A stretch of 64,000 nt of DNA, taken from positions 1,376,501-1,440,500 of the forward strand of contig OZ024848.1 in assembly GCA_964017145.1 (NCBI GenBank), given 5' to 3'. Below, one piece after another: positions 1-12,636 of this stretch (within the stretch, counting starts at the first letter, position 1; each line of letters begins with the position of its first letter). Origin of the DNA: Agrocybe praecox (Eukaryota; Basidiomycota; Agaricomycetes; Agaricales; Agrocybaceae). The position numbers and the translations under genes were made by a program. The notes under the pieces were generated by a model. The model saw only the letters and a list, made by a program, of their open reading frames with translations, was not told where the DNA came from and searched no databases.

Positions 1-521
1 CCATCGGTCAACCCCTCTCCCTCCCTTTTCCACACCCACCTCTTCCCATCTGACCCCAAACAATTGATTTTGGTCTCATCTGTCCAGCAGACCCTCTTCC
101 AGTCATCCACTGTCCAGTGTTTGTGCGCTTCTGCATAGTCCATCCACATCCTCCTATGCCTTTTGGAGAGAAATGGTCGTTTTTGCTTTGTCACAGCCTT
201 CATACCAACTCCACGGAGTGCTCAGCATACTGTCTTTACAGAAAAGGATGTGTTGGTCATGTTTTGTAATGTTTTGGTGGCATCAGTGGCACTGTCAGCC
301 TTCTGAGAGGTGATAAGATGGACAGCATAATGGGTATCGGTAGGAGAAAGCTTGCGTGGATGGCCCCCAGCAGCTTTGGAAGTTGATGATCTGTGTTTGG
401 ATCAGACCTTGGATATAGAACCAACACTTATGCCAGTGGTGGTAGAGATAGAGTGACCAGAAAGTCCTTTGTCAAGCAGTTCAAGAACCTAATTGAGTTG
501 AGCAGGAGTAAGTGATAGCAT
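1..521 (-). pseudogene. Tc1-type transposase, partial, with early stop
   Basis: The start ATG is at 521-519 and the reading frame runs to the window edge. It holds the N-terminal DNA-binding half and the first catalytic Asp of the DDE domain (context WTDETKIN, near 70-90). Codon 11 is TAG at 491-489 where copy 2 has CAG (Gln), so this copy cannot make a full transposase from this ATG. At the position where copy 2 has a TGA (36939-36941) this copy has TGG, so the two copies carry different single defects. What is known of the family: a cut-and-paste transposase of about 340 aa that inserts at TA. Confidence 0.85.
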
Positions 522-663
522 GAGGGTCTGAGAGAGGTTTTGATGTGGGAGATAGTTGGAGGTTGGGCACAGAGTATATATACATATTCTAAGGCAGTCA
601 GATGATTTTATTTGTACTTATTTGCTTTGATTAAACAAAGTCATGTGCCCAATATAGAGTAGA

Positions 664-871
664 GACAAAACTGTTCAAATGTACATGTATCAGTAATATA
701 TTAATATTGTGGAAATAAAACAAGATTATGTAATGGAACAAATTGTCATATGTTACTCACATCCTAATCTACCTTGCCTCAAAATTTCAACCAATTTAGA
801 CCACCCAGTCCCAAGTTATTTGTGCAACAGTTCAACTTTGAAAAACATTCGAACAGTTTTGTCCCTCACTG
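664..871. repeat. Mariner 5' terminal inverted repeat (copy 1)
   Basis: A long terminal repeat of about 208 bp matching the right-hand repeat of copy 2 (37611-37820). Each end of the repeat carries the same roughly 20-bp motif (GGGACAAAACTGTT type) in opposite orientations. Confidence 0.75.
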
Positions 872-1024
872 TATGTACAAATACATTTTTATTGTTTCTG
901 CATATTATCTTTTATATCTCATAATAATTGGAAACTGCAGATACACTCAGTCAACTAAATAATAGAAGAATTAATTAATCAATTTATACATTACGTAGTT
1001 GAAAAATTCACATCTTATGATGCA
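872..1024. other. 3' flank of NLR gene A up to mariner insertion
   Basis: AT-rich non-coding sequence between the stop codon of gene A and the mariner TA. It aligns with 36099-36251 (gene C side) and with 12486-12636 (gene B side, which has no mariner). It probably contains the 3' UTR. No polyadenylation signal was assigned with confidence. Confidence 0.6.
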
Positions 1025-4000
1025 CTAAGAGTTATGGGTAATGTTTGCAATTTTCTCCTGAAGAACTTCAGCTTCACTACTATTATTCAATTTCCTGTAT
1101 ATGTGTGCAAGAGCCTCAATGCTTTTCAGAGTATCTGGGTGGGATTCCCCCAGAACTTGGAGGCATTTGTCCATGACTTGCACTTGAAGTGACTGTGCTT
1201 TCTGCCAAAGGCCTTGGGCCTCATATGTAGCTGCCAAATTTGCCATACTGGTAAGAGTAGAAGGATGATTCTCTCCAAGAATTTCCTTCATTTTTTCCAT
1301 TACTACAATCTGCAGTTCCTCTGCTTTCTGCCAAAGGCCTTGGGCCCGATATGTAGCTGCCAAATTTGCCATACTGTTAAGAGTATCAGGATGATTCTGT
1401 CGAAGAATTTCCTTCCTTTTTTGCATTACTACAATCTCCAGTTCCTCTGCTTTCTGCCAAAACCCTTGAGCCCGATATGTAGCTGCCAAATGTGCCATAC
1501 TGGTAAGAGTAGAAGGATGATTCTGTCGAAGAATTTCCTTCCTTTTTTGCATTACTACAATATCCAGTTCCTCTGCTTTCTGCCAAAGGCCTTGGGCCCG
1601 ATATGTAGCTGCCAAATTTGCCATACTGGTAAGAGTAGAAGGATGATTCTCTCCAAGAATTTCCTTCTTCTTGTATAATGTTTTCTCCAAGAATACTACA
1701 GCCTCTTTGTAGTATCCTTGCTTTTCACAAAGAGTTCCAATTTTATTCAAAATTTGAACATCAAATTCATCCAAATGTTCTGCAACCTTTACATATAGTT
1801 GTTGAATATGTGGCCATAAACTGTTCTGGTATTTATGAACATGTTCATTGTAGTCATATGGAATTGATAAACCAAGAATTGAAAAAACACATTTCTCCAT
1901 AAATTTCTCATATGTTCCCAGTATGGCCCTTCCCCATTGTTGTACAAGTGGATGCATTCTGTATATACTTTTTTCACCCTGTTCAAAATGGAATTCAATA
2001 AGAGAATAAGTTTGAAGTTTCAAAATCATTTCCTGGAATGCTTGGGGGCTCCAAGATAAATCTTCTCTTCCAAAATGACTCATAAGATGCTCTACCCTTT
2101 CTTTCACAGTGATATCATCTATTTTGATCTGTGCCAATGCAGCTCTTTCAAATATTTCCTCTGAAATCCCTTCATGTTGCAAAAGTGAGCAAATTTGCAA
2201 AAAGCATTTTGCAGAATCATCCAGCTTATCAAAGCTCATTTTCCAAGTAGTATAAATTGCAATATCTTTACGTTGTGTTGTTTCCAGGTGGAGAATATAA
2301 CTCTGCTGATGTTGATGAAATGTATAATACTTGGATAATGAGAAATTATTCAAAGAAATATAAGCACCAGCATGGGAAATAGCCAAAGCAAGGTATCCAA
2401 GTTTCTAGAATATAAAAGATTAGATTATGAATTGGATTCCTAAGAGAATTCCAAAAATTACCTCAACAATTTGTTTAGCTTGTAGCTGATTTTCTGCATT
2501 TGCTTCCTTTTTAGCTAAATTCAACAAAAGATTTACAGCTTCATTTTCAGTCAAATTTCCAACAGCCACACCTCCATCCTTGGTAGCATAAAAAGTGCAA
2601 ACTTCATGATTGCGTGTTGTGATAATGATGTTTCCATTTGTAGGCAAAAATGACCCTAAATTCAAAGTAACATCATCTGCATTGTCAATCACAAGAAGCC
2701 AGTGGTTTGTAGTTTGGCTTGCAAGCCATTTGGGAATTTGTTCAGCAGACAATTTCAACACTTCTGGAGCAAGAGATTCCAAATCTGCTTTAAGAGTAGC
2801 CTCATTGCTTCCATCAATATAAAACACTTCAAAAAAGCTATAATAAAAAATAAGTATGAAATTAAAAAACAGAGAATTCAATCCATACAGATTTGACTTT
2901 TTTATAAATTGGAAGGCAATCTGGCTCTTTCCAGCACCACCAAGGCCTTCCAAAACAAAAATGTGCTGTTTAACACTGGCATTCTTGAAGAATTTTGCCA
3001 TCTTTTCCAAAATATCTCTTCTGCCTGTGAAAGATAGTACTGGAGATGGACAAGGTTTCCTTCTGAAGTTTTGACCCTGAACTTGTGCAACTCTTGGAGC
3101 AGCTGCATTTAAGAAATAGAGATAAAGAAGTATTCAAAATATAAAGAAAATGCACTATACCTAATTGCTCAACAGTGGGCTGTGCTCTTTGAGACCTAAG
3201 CACAGAAACCACATTTGACAATTTGTCTTGAATCTCCCTTTTTTTCATATACTGAGTTGTATGAGCTTGAATGATGCTCAGACTTTCCCATTGAGACATC
3301 TGCCTGCTTTGCAAGCCTTGATCCACATTGAAACAGAAATAAGTCTCTGGTATGTTTGCAAAGCGATGCAAAAGCTCCTGGTGTGTGCACTCACAGTCCA
3401 TTGCCATAGACCTTAGCATATTAATAACTTTTACTGGGATCATTCTTCCCAAGAACCCAGGTTTCTCGATCTGAATCACAGCAGGCAGGCCAGTCCCAAT
3501 GCTCACCAAGCATTGCAAAGAACGGTTTGGGAAAAGAGAATTGACCTCATTGAGGACCAGGATGCAAGGGTTATTATGTCCCATCCCACCATCAACATAT
3601 GCTTGGTTTCGTCCAATTTCAATCCGCTTAAAGACAGCAGGGGTAGCAGATGTTGCCCGAGCAGCTTCCCAGATTGTGCAGGCCAACGGAGTCTCATGAG
3701 GAGACTCATAGGATCTGAAGAGCACCGGAATATCCATGTTGATTGCATTCCGAGCACACACAAAGCTATGGCATGTATGATTCAGTTTTAAATATACTCA
3801 TGTTTGTTGAATTAGGCAACACACGTTCGACATATCCCGGATTCGTTGCTTTCTACCAAAGAAGAATTTTCATCATTAGTCGCCGCATGCACTATAGCCT
3901 TGATCGCGCTTTCGAGGGCGGTTGTCTTGAACACTCCATCTCCGACCATCTTCGTCTGAGAGAAAACACTTTTAACCAGTGTATCGTACTGTGTGATTGC

Positions 4001-4394
4001 CTCGTCGAGATCCATGCGAAGGCGCCCGAGCATCAATGCAATGATCCTATGATGTTTGTGAGTCCCGTTAGTCAAAGTGTCAAGATGCATCAATGTATTA
4101 CGACTCACCCTCCTGTACTAGTCCCACCAATTATATCAAAATATTCGCATGGCTTGGGTATATCTTTGAGACTCTCCAAACCATCTCTTGCTCGTTGCGC
4201 GTTCTCCTCAAACTTCAGCTTGTGCATTATCTCCTTCAGGATGAGGAGTTCGGAAAGCCCACGAATTCCGCCGCCATCTATTGAGACGTCTTACTTAGTA
4301 TGCTTCATCACCGATCGACATGACCACAGTGAGCCATCTTACCTAGCGCGAGGAGTCTCAAGGGCCTGGGTGCTTCGTTGATTGGGGTAGTCAT
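1025..4394 (-). CDS. NLR A: patatin-NB-ARC-TPR protein
   Basis: Seven exons: 4343-4394, 4109-4277, 3825-4046, 3161-3765, 2889-3102, 2462-2837, 1025-2404. All junctions are GT-AG with consistent phase, giving 1005 aa. A patatin-like phospholipase domain comes first: oxyanion loop LALDGGGIRG spanning exons 1-2, nucleophile motif GGTSTGG, and catalytic Asp in YVDGGMGHNNP. Next is an NB-ARC ATPase with P-loop GLGGAGKSQIA, Walker B LLVIDNADD and an NIIITTRN sensor. A winged-helix-like region follows, then TPRs of 42 residues (four units, 1163-1666, plus a degenerate last one). Fungal NLRs of this architecture are cytoplasmic sensors in which ligand binding at the repeats releases the NB-ARC switch and the lipase effector; that role is inferred here. 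The start has homologues in B and C. This copy appears intact. Units carry EILRQNHP in two of the four repeats, unlike B and C. Confidence 0.92.
1163..1666 (-). repeat. TPR array of NLR A: four 126-bp units
   Basis: Near-identical 126-bp units start (minus strand) at 1666, 1540, 1414 and 1288, and a divergent terminal unit starts at 1162. Each encodes a 42-residue TPR beginning KEIL and containing WQKAEEL. Units differ mostly at a few positions, for example the residue after HP (S or D) and the one after EEL (D, E or Q). Confidence 0.93.
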
Positions 4395-6560
4395 GGTTCA
4401 GATGCAGAAAGAGTCGCTTTGCTGATCGTCGACGCTGACAGTGCCTTCTGGGCAGAGGGCTTTCACACGGAAGCCCCGTGGTCGACGGGCTCACCACCCA
4501 ATATTAATAGGCTCGGCACAATTCGCCGCCCTCCGATTTTCCAAACACGCCAACTGCTTGTTGCTGGGTAACGTTATAACGCGCAGATTCACTCGTCGTC
4601 GTCGACATGTTCCTATTGAGTTGGCCAAATCCCCGACAAAGACGAGCAGATGATTGATTGAAATACAATCGGAAAAACGCAGTTTCTTGAGCCGACCCGG
4701 ATCAACATGTGTGCGCCATATTTATCCGAATTCAAACCCACTGAACAAGCTTTGTTTCGAACGACCGCGACCGACACCGCCAGTGGTACCTGCACGACTA
4801 CTCGGAGCAGTGTGGAGGAAACAAACCTGATGATTCAATAACACGCTCGCCAGGAGATTATATTCACGTCTATGGAGGGTCTGAAACCCATGCCAGCATC
4901 GAAATTCGAAAGCTCGAAAGGCTCAGTCACGTTCTGTGTTCGTCGTTTTCCTTCTCATTCCGCTGAATTTCGCACTGCTAGCTTTTAGATCACCCCTTTC
5001 TCATTATCATTTGCCTAGTTTGTTTCTCTCCCCTTTCTTCTGCGCTAGCTTCGTGGGGACTTTCATTATACCTTCGTACCTACCGTCGCTGTCGGCCCTA
5101 TATCCCTCGTCATGGGTCGCGTTGGTAGAAGCTTGACCAGTGAAAACTTGCTTGGTTTGATTTCTCCCGGGCCTTAGTTCTCCTTCGAGTGTATCGAATT
5201 GCGGCGACACATCTGTACTTTCGCGAAGGACAGATGACGTCGCTTTTCTAATCGTCTATTTTATTGCGATTTTTTTCCTTGTTTATTTCGTCCTTGAACT
5301 GCGCTTCTATCCATGTTTTTTTTTGCTGTCTTATGGATTTATTACGTTGTTACTTTGCTCGCGTTTTAGGGGAATCTCTATTCACATTTCTTGGTTGATT
5401 CGTCACATGTCCTATCTTGCCTTCGTCCTATCTTCACATCATAACAGTACGGCACGATATCACGACAAGAAATGTGTATTTACCACGCAAGATGAACGTT
5501 GACTTTGAATTCCATGAATTCCCAGATGACTATTGTAGGAAATCGAGTAAACCAATCAAATCGAAATCCGTACTGATTTTTGCGGTATTATCATGTGTAT
5601 AGCAGCGTTGCGGGAATTGGAACCCCTTCCGTTAAATGACGCTCAGCTTGACCATGACGACCACCGACCGACCACCGACGATGTCTGCTGCAGATGTATC
5701 AGAACGACTCCTGAATCTCTCGGTCGCCGAATTTAAGTTAAATACAGGGTCCTTGCTTCTGAGAGGGCTTCGAACGAGGGAAGGGTAGGAAATCTGAGGA
5801 TGAGTCAAAACTGGTTCATTATACGTCTTCGTTAGTCGTCTTGCTATATTTCTCTGCTTTGAATGCCATTTGCTTCCTGGTCTCTTTCTCTCATGCAGTT
5901 GATGTGCACAACTTCTTCCTTTGCCTCGTTCTCCGCCTCTGGCTCTTTACCAGTCGATGCCTGATTGTTAGATAACGTCGCGCCATGATCGTATTTCTAG
6001 GCAACCCTTCATTCGACGCAATTATGTTTCTCGTGCTTTCTGTGACAAGAGTGATGCGTTTATCCCTTAAAAAATGACTTTATTTTCAGACAGGCCTTAA
6101 TTTCTCTGCGTATATAGGACGCCGGGCAACGTGTCCCCACCGGACCCTCTCTGTCTCATTCCCCTCCGCTCGTGCAGTCCGACATCGGCCATCCCTCCTC
6201 CACGTATGAATTAGTCAACCCCATCTGCTCCAGCGCTTCCATTCCCCGTGGCTGACCGCCCCCCCTCTCAGAGACGCATAGAACGTATGGATCCCGTCTC
6301 CGCTCCACAGTACCCATGACTTTCAAGAACGCCCTGACTCTCCCCTTCGTCTAACGTTCTTCGGGTGGTTTCTTTCTAGCATGCCGCGGACTTCCTCCTT
6401 CCTCCTACCCCACTCATTACGCCACCATCCGCTCGTTCTTCTTTGACATATTACGGACATCCCGAACTTGTATTGGTACGCGCGTTACATCGTCGATCCA
6501 GTGTCCCTCTCCGTCCTCATGCTATACCGTCATGTCGACCTCTTTCTATGATTTTTTCAA
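4395..6560. other. Upstream flank of NLR A, duplicated with unit C
   Basis: No credible gene. 4395-5250 aligns with the upstream flanks of B (15755-16400) and C (31900-32583). 5250-6060 and 6350-6560 align in inverted orientation with 31900 down to 30560 next to gene C. Unit C lacks the 6067-6350 stretch. The promoter of NLR A should lie in the first few hundred bases. I saw no convincing TATA or operator motif. Confidence 0.6.
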
Positions 6561-8150
6561 CGTTCCGATTCTCGTTTCAAACCCCGGTTTCCTGTCTGGC
6601 TCTTACCTCATATTCCGCTTCTCGATTCCTTCAATATGTCGTTTTCTCTCCATGACCACTGTTATTGCCGCCTGGCTCTGGCTCTGTTTTGTTGTTTTGT
6701 CTACTCTTCTTCACGCTATTCCCTGTTGACTTCTTTCACATTTTTCTGCTCACTTCTCCGTCTTTCGTTATGATTGCCATGTGGAGATCTCGGTTGTGGA
6801 CTGGCTTTCGTGTTCGGTATGAATTAGAGAATATACGGCTGCCTGCTCTGGTCTGCTTTTTCTTCGTGCTCTTCTCTATCGACGTCTTTCGCGTTTCTCC
6901 CTATCGAAATATGATTAATTTGACTGTCGGTCTTTTAAATTTTAATTCTCGTTATCGTGCTTGCTATCTGCCACGTTCCTCGCCGGGTTGTTTTTCAGTC
7001 GGTTTAATCTAGCAACAGGCTCACGAACCGCTAGCACCGAGCTCAAAGTGTTCCAAGGACTCTGGATCTATGAAGCTTTGGTGGTAGAGTCGGAATCGAT
7101 GAAGTACGTGTGCGTGTGCGCTCGTTTGATTTCTTTGGTCTTGTTGTCGACACCCTTTTCCTGCTTTTTGCAACCCTACTGGCTGCTCATTTGAAGTTTT
7201 GGTGGCTAGGTTGTGTCGGAGTTCGCCCAGCGCAAGTTTGTTTGCCTTATCTTCGCTGTTGACCTACAGGTTTCGAGTTTCTTCTCTTGTATTTTCCTCT
7301 CTCGTTAGTAACTTTGATGATATTTTTAACATCCACTCTTTCAATTCTTGCTATCGCGCTCGCTGTTATTAGTCTCGTTGCTTTCTTGTTTTCTGGTCTG
7401 TTTCGATCCCTTCGGTGGTTTCATCTCTTTCTTGCATCAATCAGTACTTTTGGTTTCCCTCCCCTTTGCTCACTCCGGTCCTCTTTTCTTTTATCAAAGA
7501 CGAATGACAACGTCACCCTTTTTGAGCTCCCTGCTTGTTTTTTTTTTTTTGACGTACATTTCGATTTCTTAGGCAGTTCATGCATATGCCCTGCTAGATG
7601 AACGCTCTCTTCGGTGGCCTTCCCGCCTCTCGTTGGATATTTCTGCTCTTTCCTTTCTCGATCAATTGGTTCCTTTCTTCCTTCTCTTCGTCTGCTCTGC
7701 TTCTCAGCCTTCTGAATGACCACGTCTCTCTTTTACTACTCGTTTGCATTGTCTTCTCCGTGGACCGCTTTCACGTTCCTTTTCTTATATCTACCACGAC
7801 TGGTTCGTTATCCATTTCTCGTTGAGGGTTCAAATGGTCTTCTCTATCCCCGTTTATTTTCTTTGGTTTCCCTCCCTCGTTAGTACCGTTGATGATATTT
7901 TTAACATCCGCTCTTTCATTTATCATTGCCAATCTGCTATCTGCCTAGTACTTTACTTGATTCTATCCGCCTCTCGTCGGATCTTTCACCTCTCTCACCT
8001 CTCTTCAATCATCTTTCTTCCGACAGCTGAATCCCGTCTCTCTTCTCAGCCAACGCTTTCCAATGCTCTGCTCGGTCACAATTCTCAAGACATTCCAGTC
8101 AGACCGACGTCCATGCTTCTCTTTCCAACTCCCGGTTGATCGTCCTGTCG
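6530..8150. repeat. Pyrimidine-rich dispersed repeat, no gene
   Basis: Stacked short open frames arise from a CT-rich sequence and do not look like a protein. 6530-7870 is related, in opposite orientation, to 9850-10490 and 18000-18860, so it is a repeat family internal to the triplicated locus. No recognised domain. Confidence 0.45.
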
Positions 8151-9000
8151 ACCTGATAGTCCAACAACACGCTCGTTAGGAGATTTTCTTTGCTGGGTCT
8201 GAAATCCACGCTAGCGCCGAAATTCGAACGCTCGAAAAGCTCGGTCGGGGTCTGCGTTCGTCGTTTTCCTTCTCGTTCTGCTGAATTTTACACTTGCTTT
8301 TGGATCACTTCTTTCTCATGCTCATTCCCCAATTCTCTCTCGAAATGTCTTGTTTGGGAGGCTCTGGCATTCCGATTTCAGATTTAGCCTTGGTTAAAGC
8401 AGGCCCTCCGACGTTTACACTGCTATTCTACCAGGGCTGCATTCCGCGAAGTTTGTCGTTGCATTGTATCGCTTACGTCGTCAACGTCTATCTTTCCTGC
8501 CCGATCTTACGAGTTCCTTTCCGCTTTCCAGGCAGTCCACGAACTTACAGCTGGTATTCGCTCAAGCTTTTTCCTCAATCTCGTGGTTCCTCCTCAATAA
8601 CTTCAATAGCCGTTATCCAGCTGTCGCCGCCGCCGCTCCGCGCTCATCCTCGAACTCCTACTGTCCGGTGTATTTTCTGCTTTCCGTTACCTCAAGCCTC
8701 GAGCTTCCGTTTTCTCATATTGACAAATTGGCTTCAGGAGTTTCATATACGAGCTATTAGTACGTCGCATTATCATTCAAAACGCTGGTATGAGTTCGTA
8801 TTCTCCAGCTGATGTAACATTCTCGACCCTCTAGTCCTATGGCTCAGCCTCGTTCGCTATCATTTTTCTTGTATATTTCTTCTGGGATATGATTTTTATT
8901 GGATTTTCGGAAGAATAATATCATGTCAAAGTAAAGTATGTGTGGAATCCGTCTCGATTTGATGATTCACAACAATCCAGATATAAGGAAATGGTATAGA
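8150..9000. repeat. Second copy of the NLR-upstream sequence
   Basis: 8150-8310 repeats the sequence found upstream of each NLR (compare 4840-5000, 16190-16350 and the complement of 31960-32150). 8560-8950 continues in register with 16500-16700. This joins unit A to the phosphatase remnant the same way as in unit B. No coding region supported. Confidence 0.5.
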
Positions 9001-9049
9001 GAATATAGGTCATACGTGCGTCACGTCGTATACCTCCAAGGGCCTATCC

Positions 9050-9560
9050 CTGGCCTGCCTCCTCCTTGCCCCCCCTGCGCCCCATTCACAATAGCCCATT
9101 CCGACTCATGCAGCGTACGCAGGGCCCCTGTTCGGCTTGATGCACGCACGGCGTTTGAAGACGCAGAGACGTAATGGCCTAAACGGAGTGAAGGAAATGG
9201 ATGTTGAGTCAGTTCGTTCATAAGGAAAGTACGAAAGAAAAAAGGCCCATACACACCTGCTGACAAATGAACCAGCACATTCCCCTTTCCCTCAGTGCGC
9301 CCCAAATATATGTACACGCGCCCTCAAGGAACGGCTTCAGATCGAAGCTCTTCTCGTCTCACTCAGGGATCTTGTAGCACTTGTACACGTCCGCTTCGGA
9401 GAGGGGCAGCCGCGGAACGTCGAGCACCTGAACGAGGTGCGTGATGAGGTGGGTGTGGAGGAAGGAGGGCTCATGGAGGAAGGAAAAGGAACCAAGGTAG
9501 AGGGAGGCGGTTGGGAGGGAGAGGGATAAGGTGCATGGGTGTTATCACTGCCTGCATGAT
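9050..9560 (-). pseudogene. Dual-specificity phosphatase (DSPc) remnant, copy 1
   Basis: Reading on the minus strand, one frame gives THLITHLVQVLDVP, then YKCYKIPE followed by an in-frame TGA, then DEKSFDLKPFLEGACTYIW. This is the pattern of a DSP domain running towards its HCxxG active-site loop. The frame then slips and the loop reads VHLSAGVYG, so the catalytic Cys is not in frame. A downstream piece (about 9090-9200) resembles the C-terminal helix end (KPNRG..RTLQEW pattern in the better copy at 17.4 kb). The TGA after the KIP position is shared with the copy at 28.7 kb but not with the copy at 17.6 kb. The assignment is from motif recognition only. Confidence 0.6.
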
Positions 9561-10827
9561 TTTGGGGTGGGGGATTTTGTCCAATCGGACCATTTTGGAC
9601 GCGACAAGAACCTGTGTATGTTGGTTTTTGATCATAAGATGAAAGGAGGGAATGTGGACAGGAAGAAAATGAACATCTAATCACTATATGACGCGTCGTC
9701 AGCAAGCCAGAATAACGTACAAGCAAGATAAGTACGTATGTATGCAGCGCATACGTAGTGGGATCCATCACGAATGAAATAGTCTGTGTGTGTGGAGTAC
9801 AGGAAAAGACGGGTGACATCTGTCTACGAGCACGAGGAAGTTAGAAGATGACGGTGGTGGTGGTGACAAACGAAGAGCGCGCAGACACGTACGCGAGGAC
9901 CAGGACATAATAATGGTGCAACGTTGAGGGGTCTGAGACAGGCTGAGAAGAGCAAGCAAAGAAAAGGAAGAAGAAAACGAATCGATCGAGGAAGGAAGAA
10001 AGGAAATGTTCACTCAGAAAACGGCGAACCGCCGAAAGGAACAAAACAGGCCAACAAAAAAGCAAGGCACTTGGAAGGAGAACATTTTGAAGAGGGAACA
10101 TTGAAAATGTCATCAAAGGACGACAGAGGTAGATGGAGGGAAAGAAACCCCAAACCTGTAGGTCAAGAGCGAAGAGCACGAAAAAAAAAAAACAAGCTTG
10201 CAGGGGCAGGGGCAGACGTACGTCTTCTGATCCATCCCTAACACGAAAGCCTCTCCAGATAGGAATCATACAAGCGAGGGAGATAAGAGAAGCAAAACGG
10301 AAGAAGTCAACACAGAGTAGCATGAAACAGAGCGGACGAAACAGAGAACCAGGCGATAATAATAATAAGGGGTGGGGAAGCGCCAGATTGGAGAAATCAA
10401 GGAAACTGGAGTTTAAAACGAGAGTTTGAACATTGAAACAGTCATCGAAAGATGACGAAGGAGCGCAGACTAAGCACAGACGACCCAAAGACAGAAACAG
10501 TTGGCCTGAGTCTGCCCCAACAGTTGGTATCCCTATCTACAAGTTCACACACAACACACAGCAGAGAGTGAGAATTCCAGTAGAAAGAGAGGTGTCTTGA
10601 GGAGATGTTGAAATTGGGAAGGGAGAGATGATGTAAAAGATTGGGAGAATATTGAAAGTTGAAGGGTTGGTGATGATGAAGAAAATGATATATGTGGTGG
10701 GAGGATGTGAGGGAAAATGATGGAAAGAGAGCTGAATAGGTTGGTGTAAACAAATGTAGGTTGGTGTAGGTGAGGGTGAGATGATGGGTGGTGATTGGTG
10801 GAGTTGTCTGAGATAGCTTCAATCTTC
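9560..10827. repeat. Duplicated non-coding block upstream of DSPc remnant
   Basis: 9560-10490 aligns with 17790-18860 (same orientation) and partly with 28080-28590 (inverted). It includes a short CT/GA-rich low-complexity run and a polypurine tract. 10500-10827 (T-, C- and H-rich frame on the minus strand) has no recognisable domain and borders an LTR-like sequence. No gene supported. Confidence 0.45.
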
Positions 10828-11332
10828 TGTCAGGGCAACACTACAATCAGTGTGACAAGGCCACCAACAAAGACAAGCAGAGAGAGAGAGTAGAGAGAGA
10901 GTAGAGACACTCAATGATTCTAAGAGATCACACCAATAATAGTGGAAATCCTAAGAGATTGAAGCTGGGGCTACAGCTACCTACAGGTCCAGTATTTATA
11001 CTCTACAGGTATTCTAGAATGTTGTTACAGTATATCATAGACAAGGGATGATGAATAAGACAATGACATCATAAAGAAAGAAAAGGAATGATGTAGAATG
11101 AAAGAGGCTGTGCCAAAGCTATGCAGGCTGTGCAAGGCTATGCAGGCTGTGCTATGCTATGAAAGCTATGCAAAGCTATGCTGAGGCTGTGCTCAGGAGA
11201 ATGTAAAGTAATAAGTATGTAATCAAAGAGATAAGAGATAAGATAAAAGAGATGAGATATCTACATAATTAAGAAAGGGAAAAATGCGAAATAAATATAG
11301 AAAAATAGAGGAAAATAGGGGAAACCCTGACA
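10828..11332. repeat. LTR-like sequence, copy 1 (TGTCAGGG...CCCTGACA)
   Basis: 505 bp bounded by TGTCAGGG and its exact inverse CCCTGACA, with a GA microsatellite near the left end. A close but 3'-divergent relative starts at 41041. No matching 5-bp target duplication (flanks tcttc and catac), so it is not a clean solo LTR. No pol or gag coding seen beside it. Confidence 0.55.
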
Positions 11333-12480
11333 CATACACACTCAACCCCACAGCAAGCACCTTATTGGTATTAATATTTCTAATGTAACTTACTTCTTGC
11401 CAACTCTTGTGTGATCCTTGAAGTCCCAGAGAGTCATACTCCACCCTTACTGGCTGAGCACCCACACATCTGCTCTCCTGCTCAGGGTGACAGAGTCTCT
11501 AGCTGATGAATCACAACAGCCTGACCATGACGCTCCAACAAGTATCACACTCACAACCTCTACTATTCAACTTCACCATCATGCACCTCAATGCTACGAA
11601 GCCCCAAACCACCTAGCATCACACATTCCATCAAATCCTTCTCTTCTCTTCCTTGTTCAATCAATTGGTTGCTTTTCCCCTTTCCTTTGTTCAGCCCTTG
11701 AATCTGGTGGCATTATCACACTCTAATTCTCAGTGTTCAAAGGCCAATACCACTGCCCAAGTTGCTTTTTCTGGCTCTTGGTTGCTCTTCCTGCCTGTGC
11801 TATCCTCTTTGCTGTAGTATTTCTTTTCTTAATACATGTAGATGATTAATTTAATGTTGGGCCATTTAATCTCCAATCCTCATTGAAGGGCTCATTTTTT
11901 CCATGCTACTTGTGTTGTTTGTGGTTACCTTTTAATTGCTGCAATTTGGTGCCTTTTCAACCTCTTTCCCTATGCCCACCTCTTGCTGTTGTTAACACTT
12001 TGGTCATTTTTAGCTACTTGTTTGTGTATACTGGGCTGGATTAATTTTCAGTTCCTTCCTCACTTTCATCTCATTTCAATCCATCTGATGTTGTGGCATG
12101 TTTTATTCATATTTGGTCCACATCACTCTGTCTAATTCTTCTTTGCTGACCAAAACACCCTTCTTATGCATCACCCTTTGTGTATTCATTGTCTGAGCTC
12201 TTCTTCTCATTGCCTCTGTTGCCTTTGATGTGGATGGTTGTGCATTGGTGCTCTTGTTCATCCGTCTCATGCTATCATCTATTGTGCAACCTGGGCTTTC
12301 TTTATGTTTAGTTTGAGTTGTCTGGGTGGGCTCAGTTGCTCAGTAGCACATATATTGCTGTGTCCAGGTCTGTTTACCTCTTCATCTAAAGTCCAATATG
12401 CTTCAATACCGAGGATAATTTACCAAGGCATATGCTAGCTTGTTTTGTGCAAGTGTTTTATGTCTTATGCTAATTATGAT
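11333..12480. other. AT-rich spacer, 3' side of unit B
   Basis: 11333-11745 shows no gene. From about 11800 to 12480 the sequence aligns in inverted orientation with 37823-38457, the region beyond the mariner in unit C, so it is part of the ancestral unit. Only short open frames. Confidence 0.55.
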
Positions 12481-12483
12481 TTA

Positions 12484-12485
12484 TA
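12484..12485. other. Empty (pre-insertion) TA site for the mariner
   Basis: On the complement the sequence reads ATTTGTACA-TA-TAAATCAT. This is exactly what remains if the element and one TA are removed from 36250-37822 in unit C. Unit B therefore preserves the uninserted locus. Confidence 0.92.
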
Positions 12486-12636
12486 TGTACAAATACATTT
12501 TTATTGTGTCTGTGTATTATCTTTTATATCTTGTAATGACTGGAAACTGCAGATACACTCAGTCAACTAAATAATGCAAGAATTTATTAATCAATTTATA
12601 CATTACATAGTTGAAAAATTCACACCTTATGATCCA

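Larger units (their letters stand above)
1..871 (-). mobile_element. Tc1/mariner element copy 1, cut by window start
   Basis: The 5' part of a Tc1/mariner element on the minus strand. Its outer end is the inverted repeat finishing at 871, next to a TA at 872-873. The sequence is nearly the same as the complete element at 36252-37820. The 5' terminal repeat (about 664-871) is full length here, whereas copy 2 has lost about 40 bp inside the corresponding repeat. The other end lies outside the window. Confidence 0.9.

Noticed and set aside
6443..8812. Many open frames of 60-170 codons on the plus strand
   Set aside because: Pyrimidine-rich sequence with overlapping frames in all phases, Phe/Ser/Leu-rich products and relatives that are frameshifted. 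Treated as repeat.
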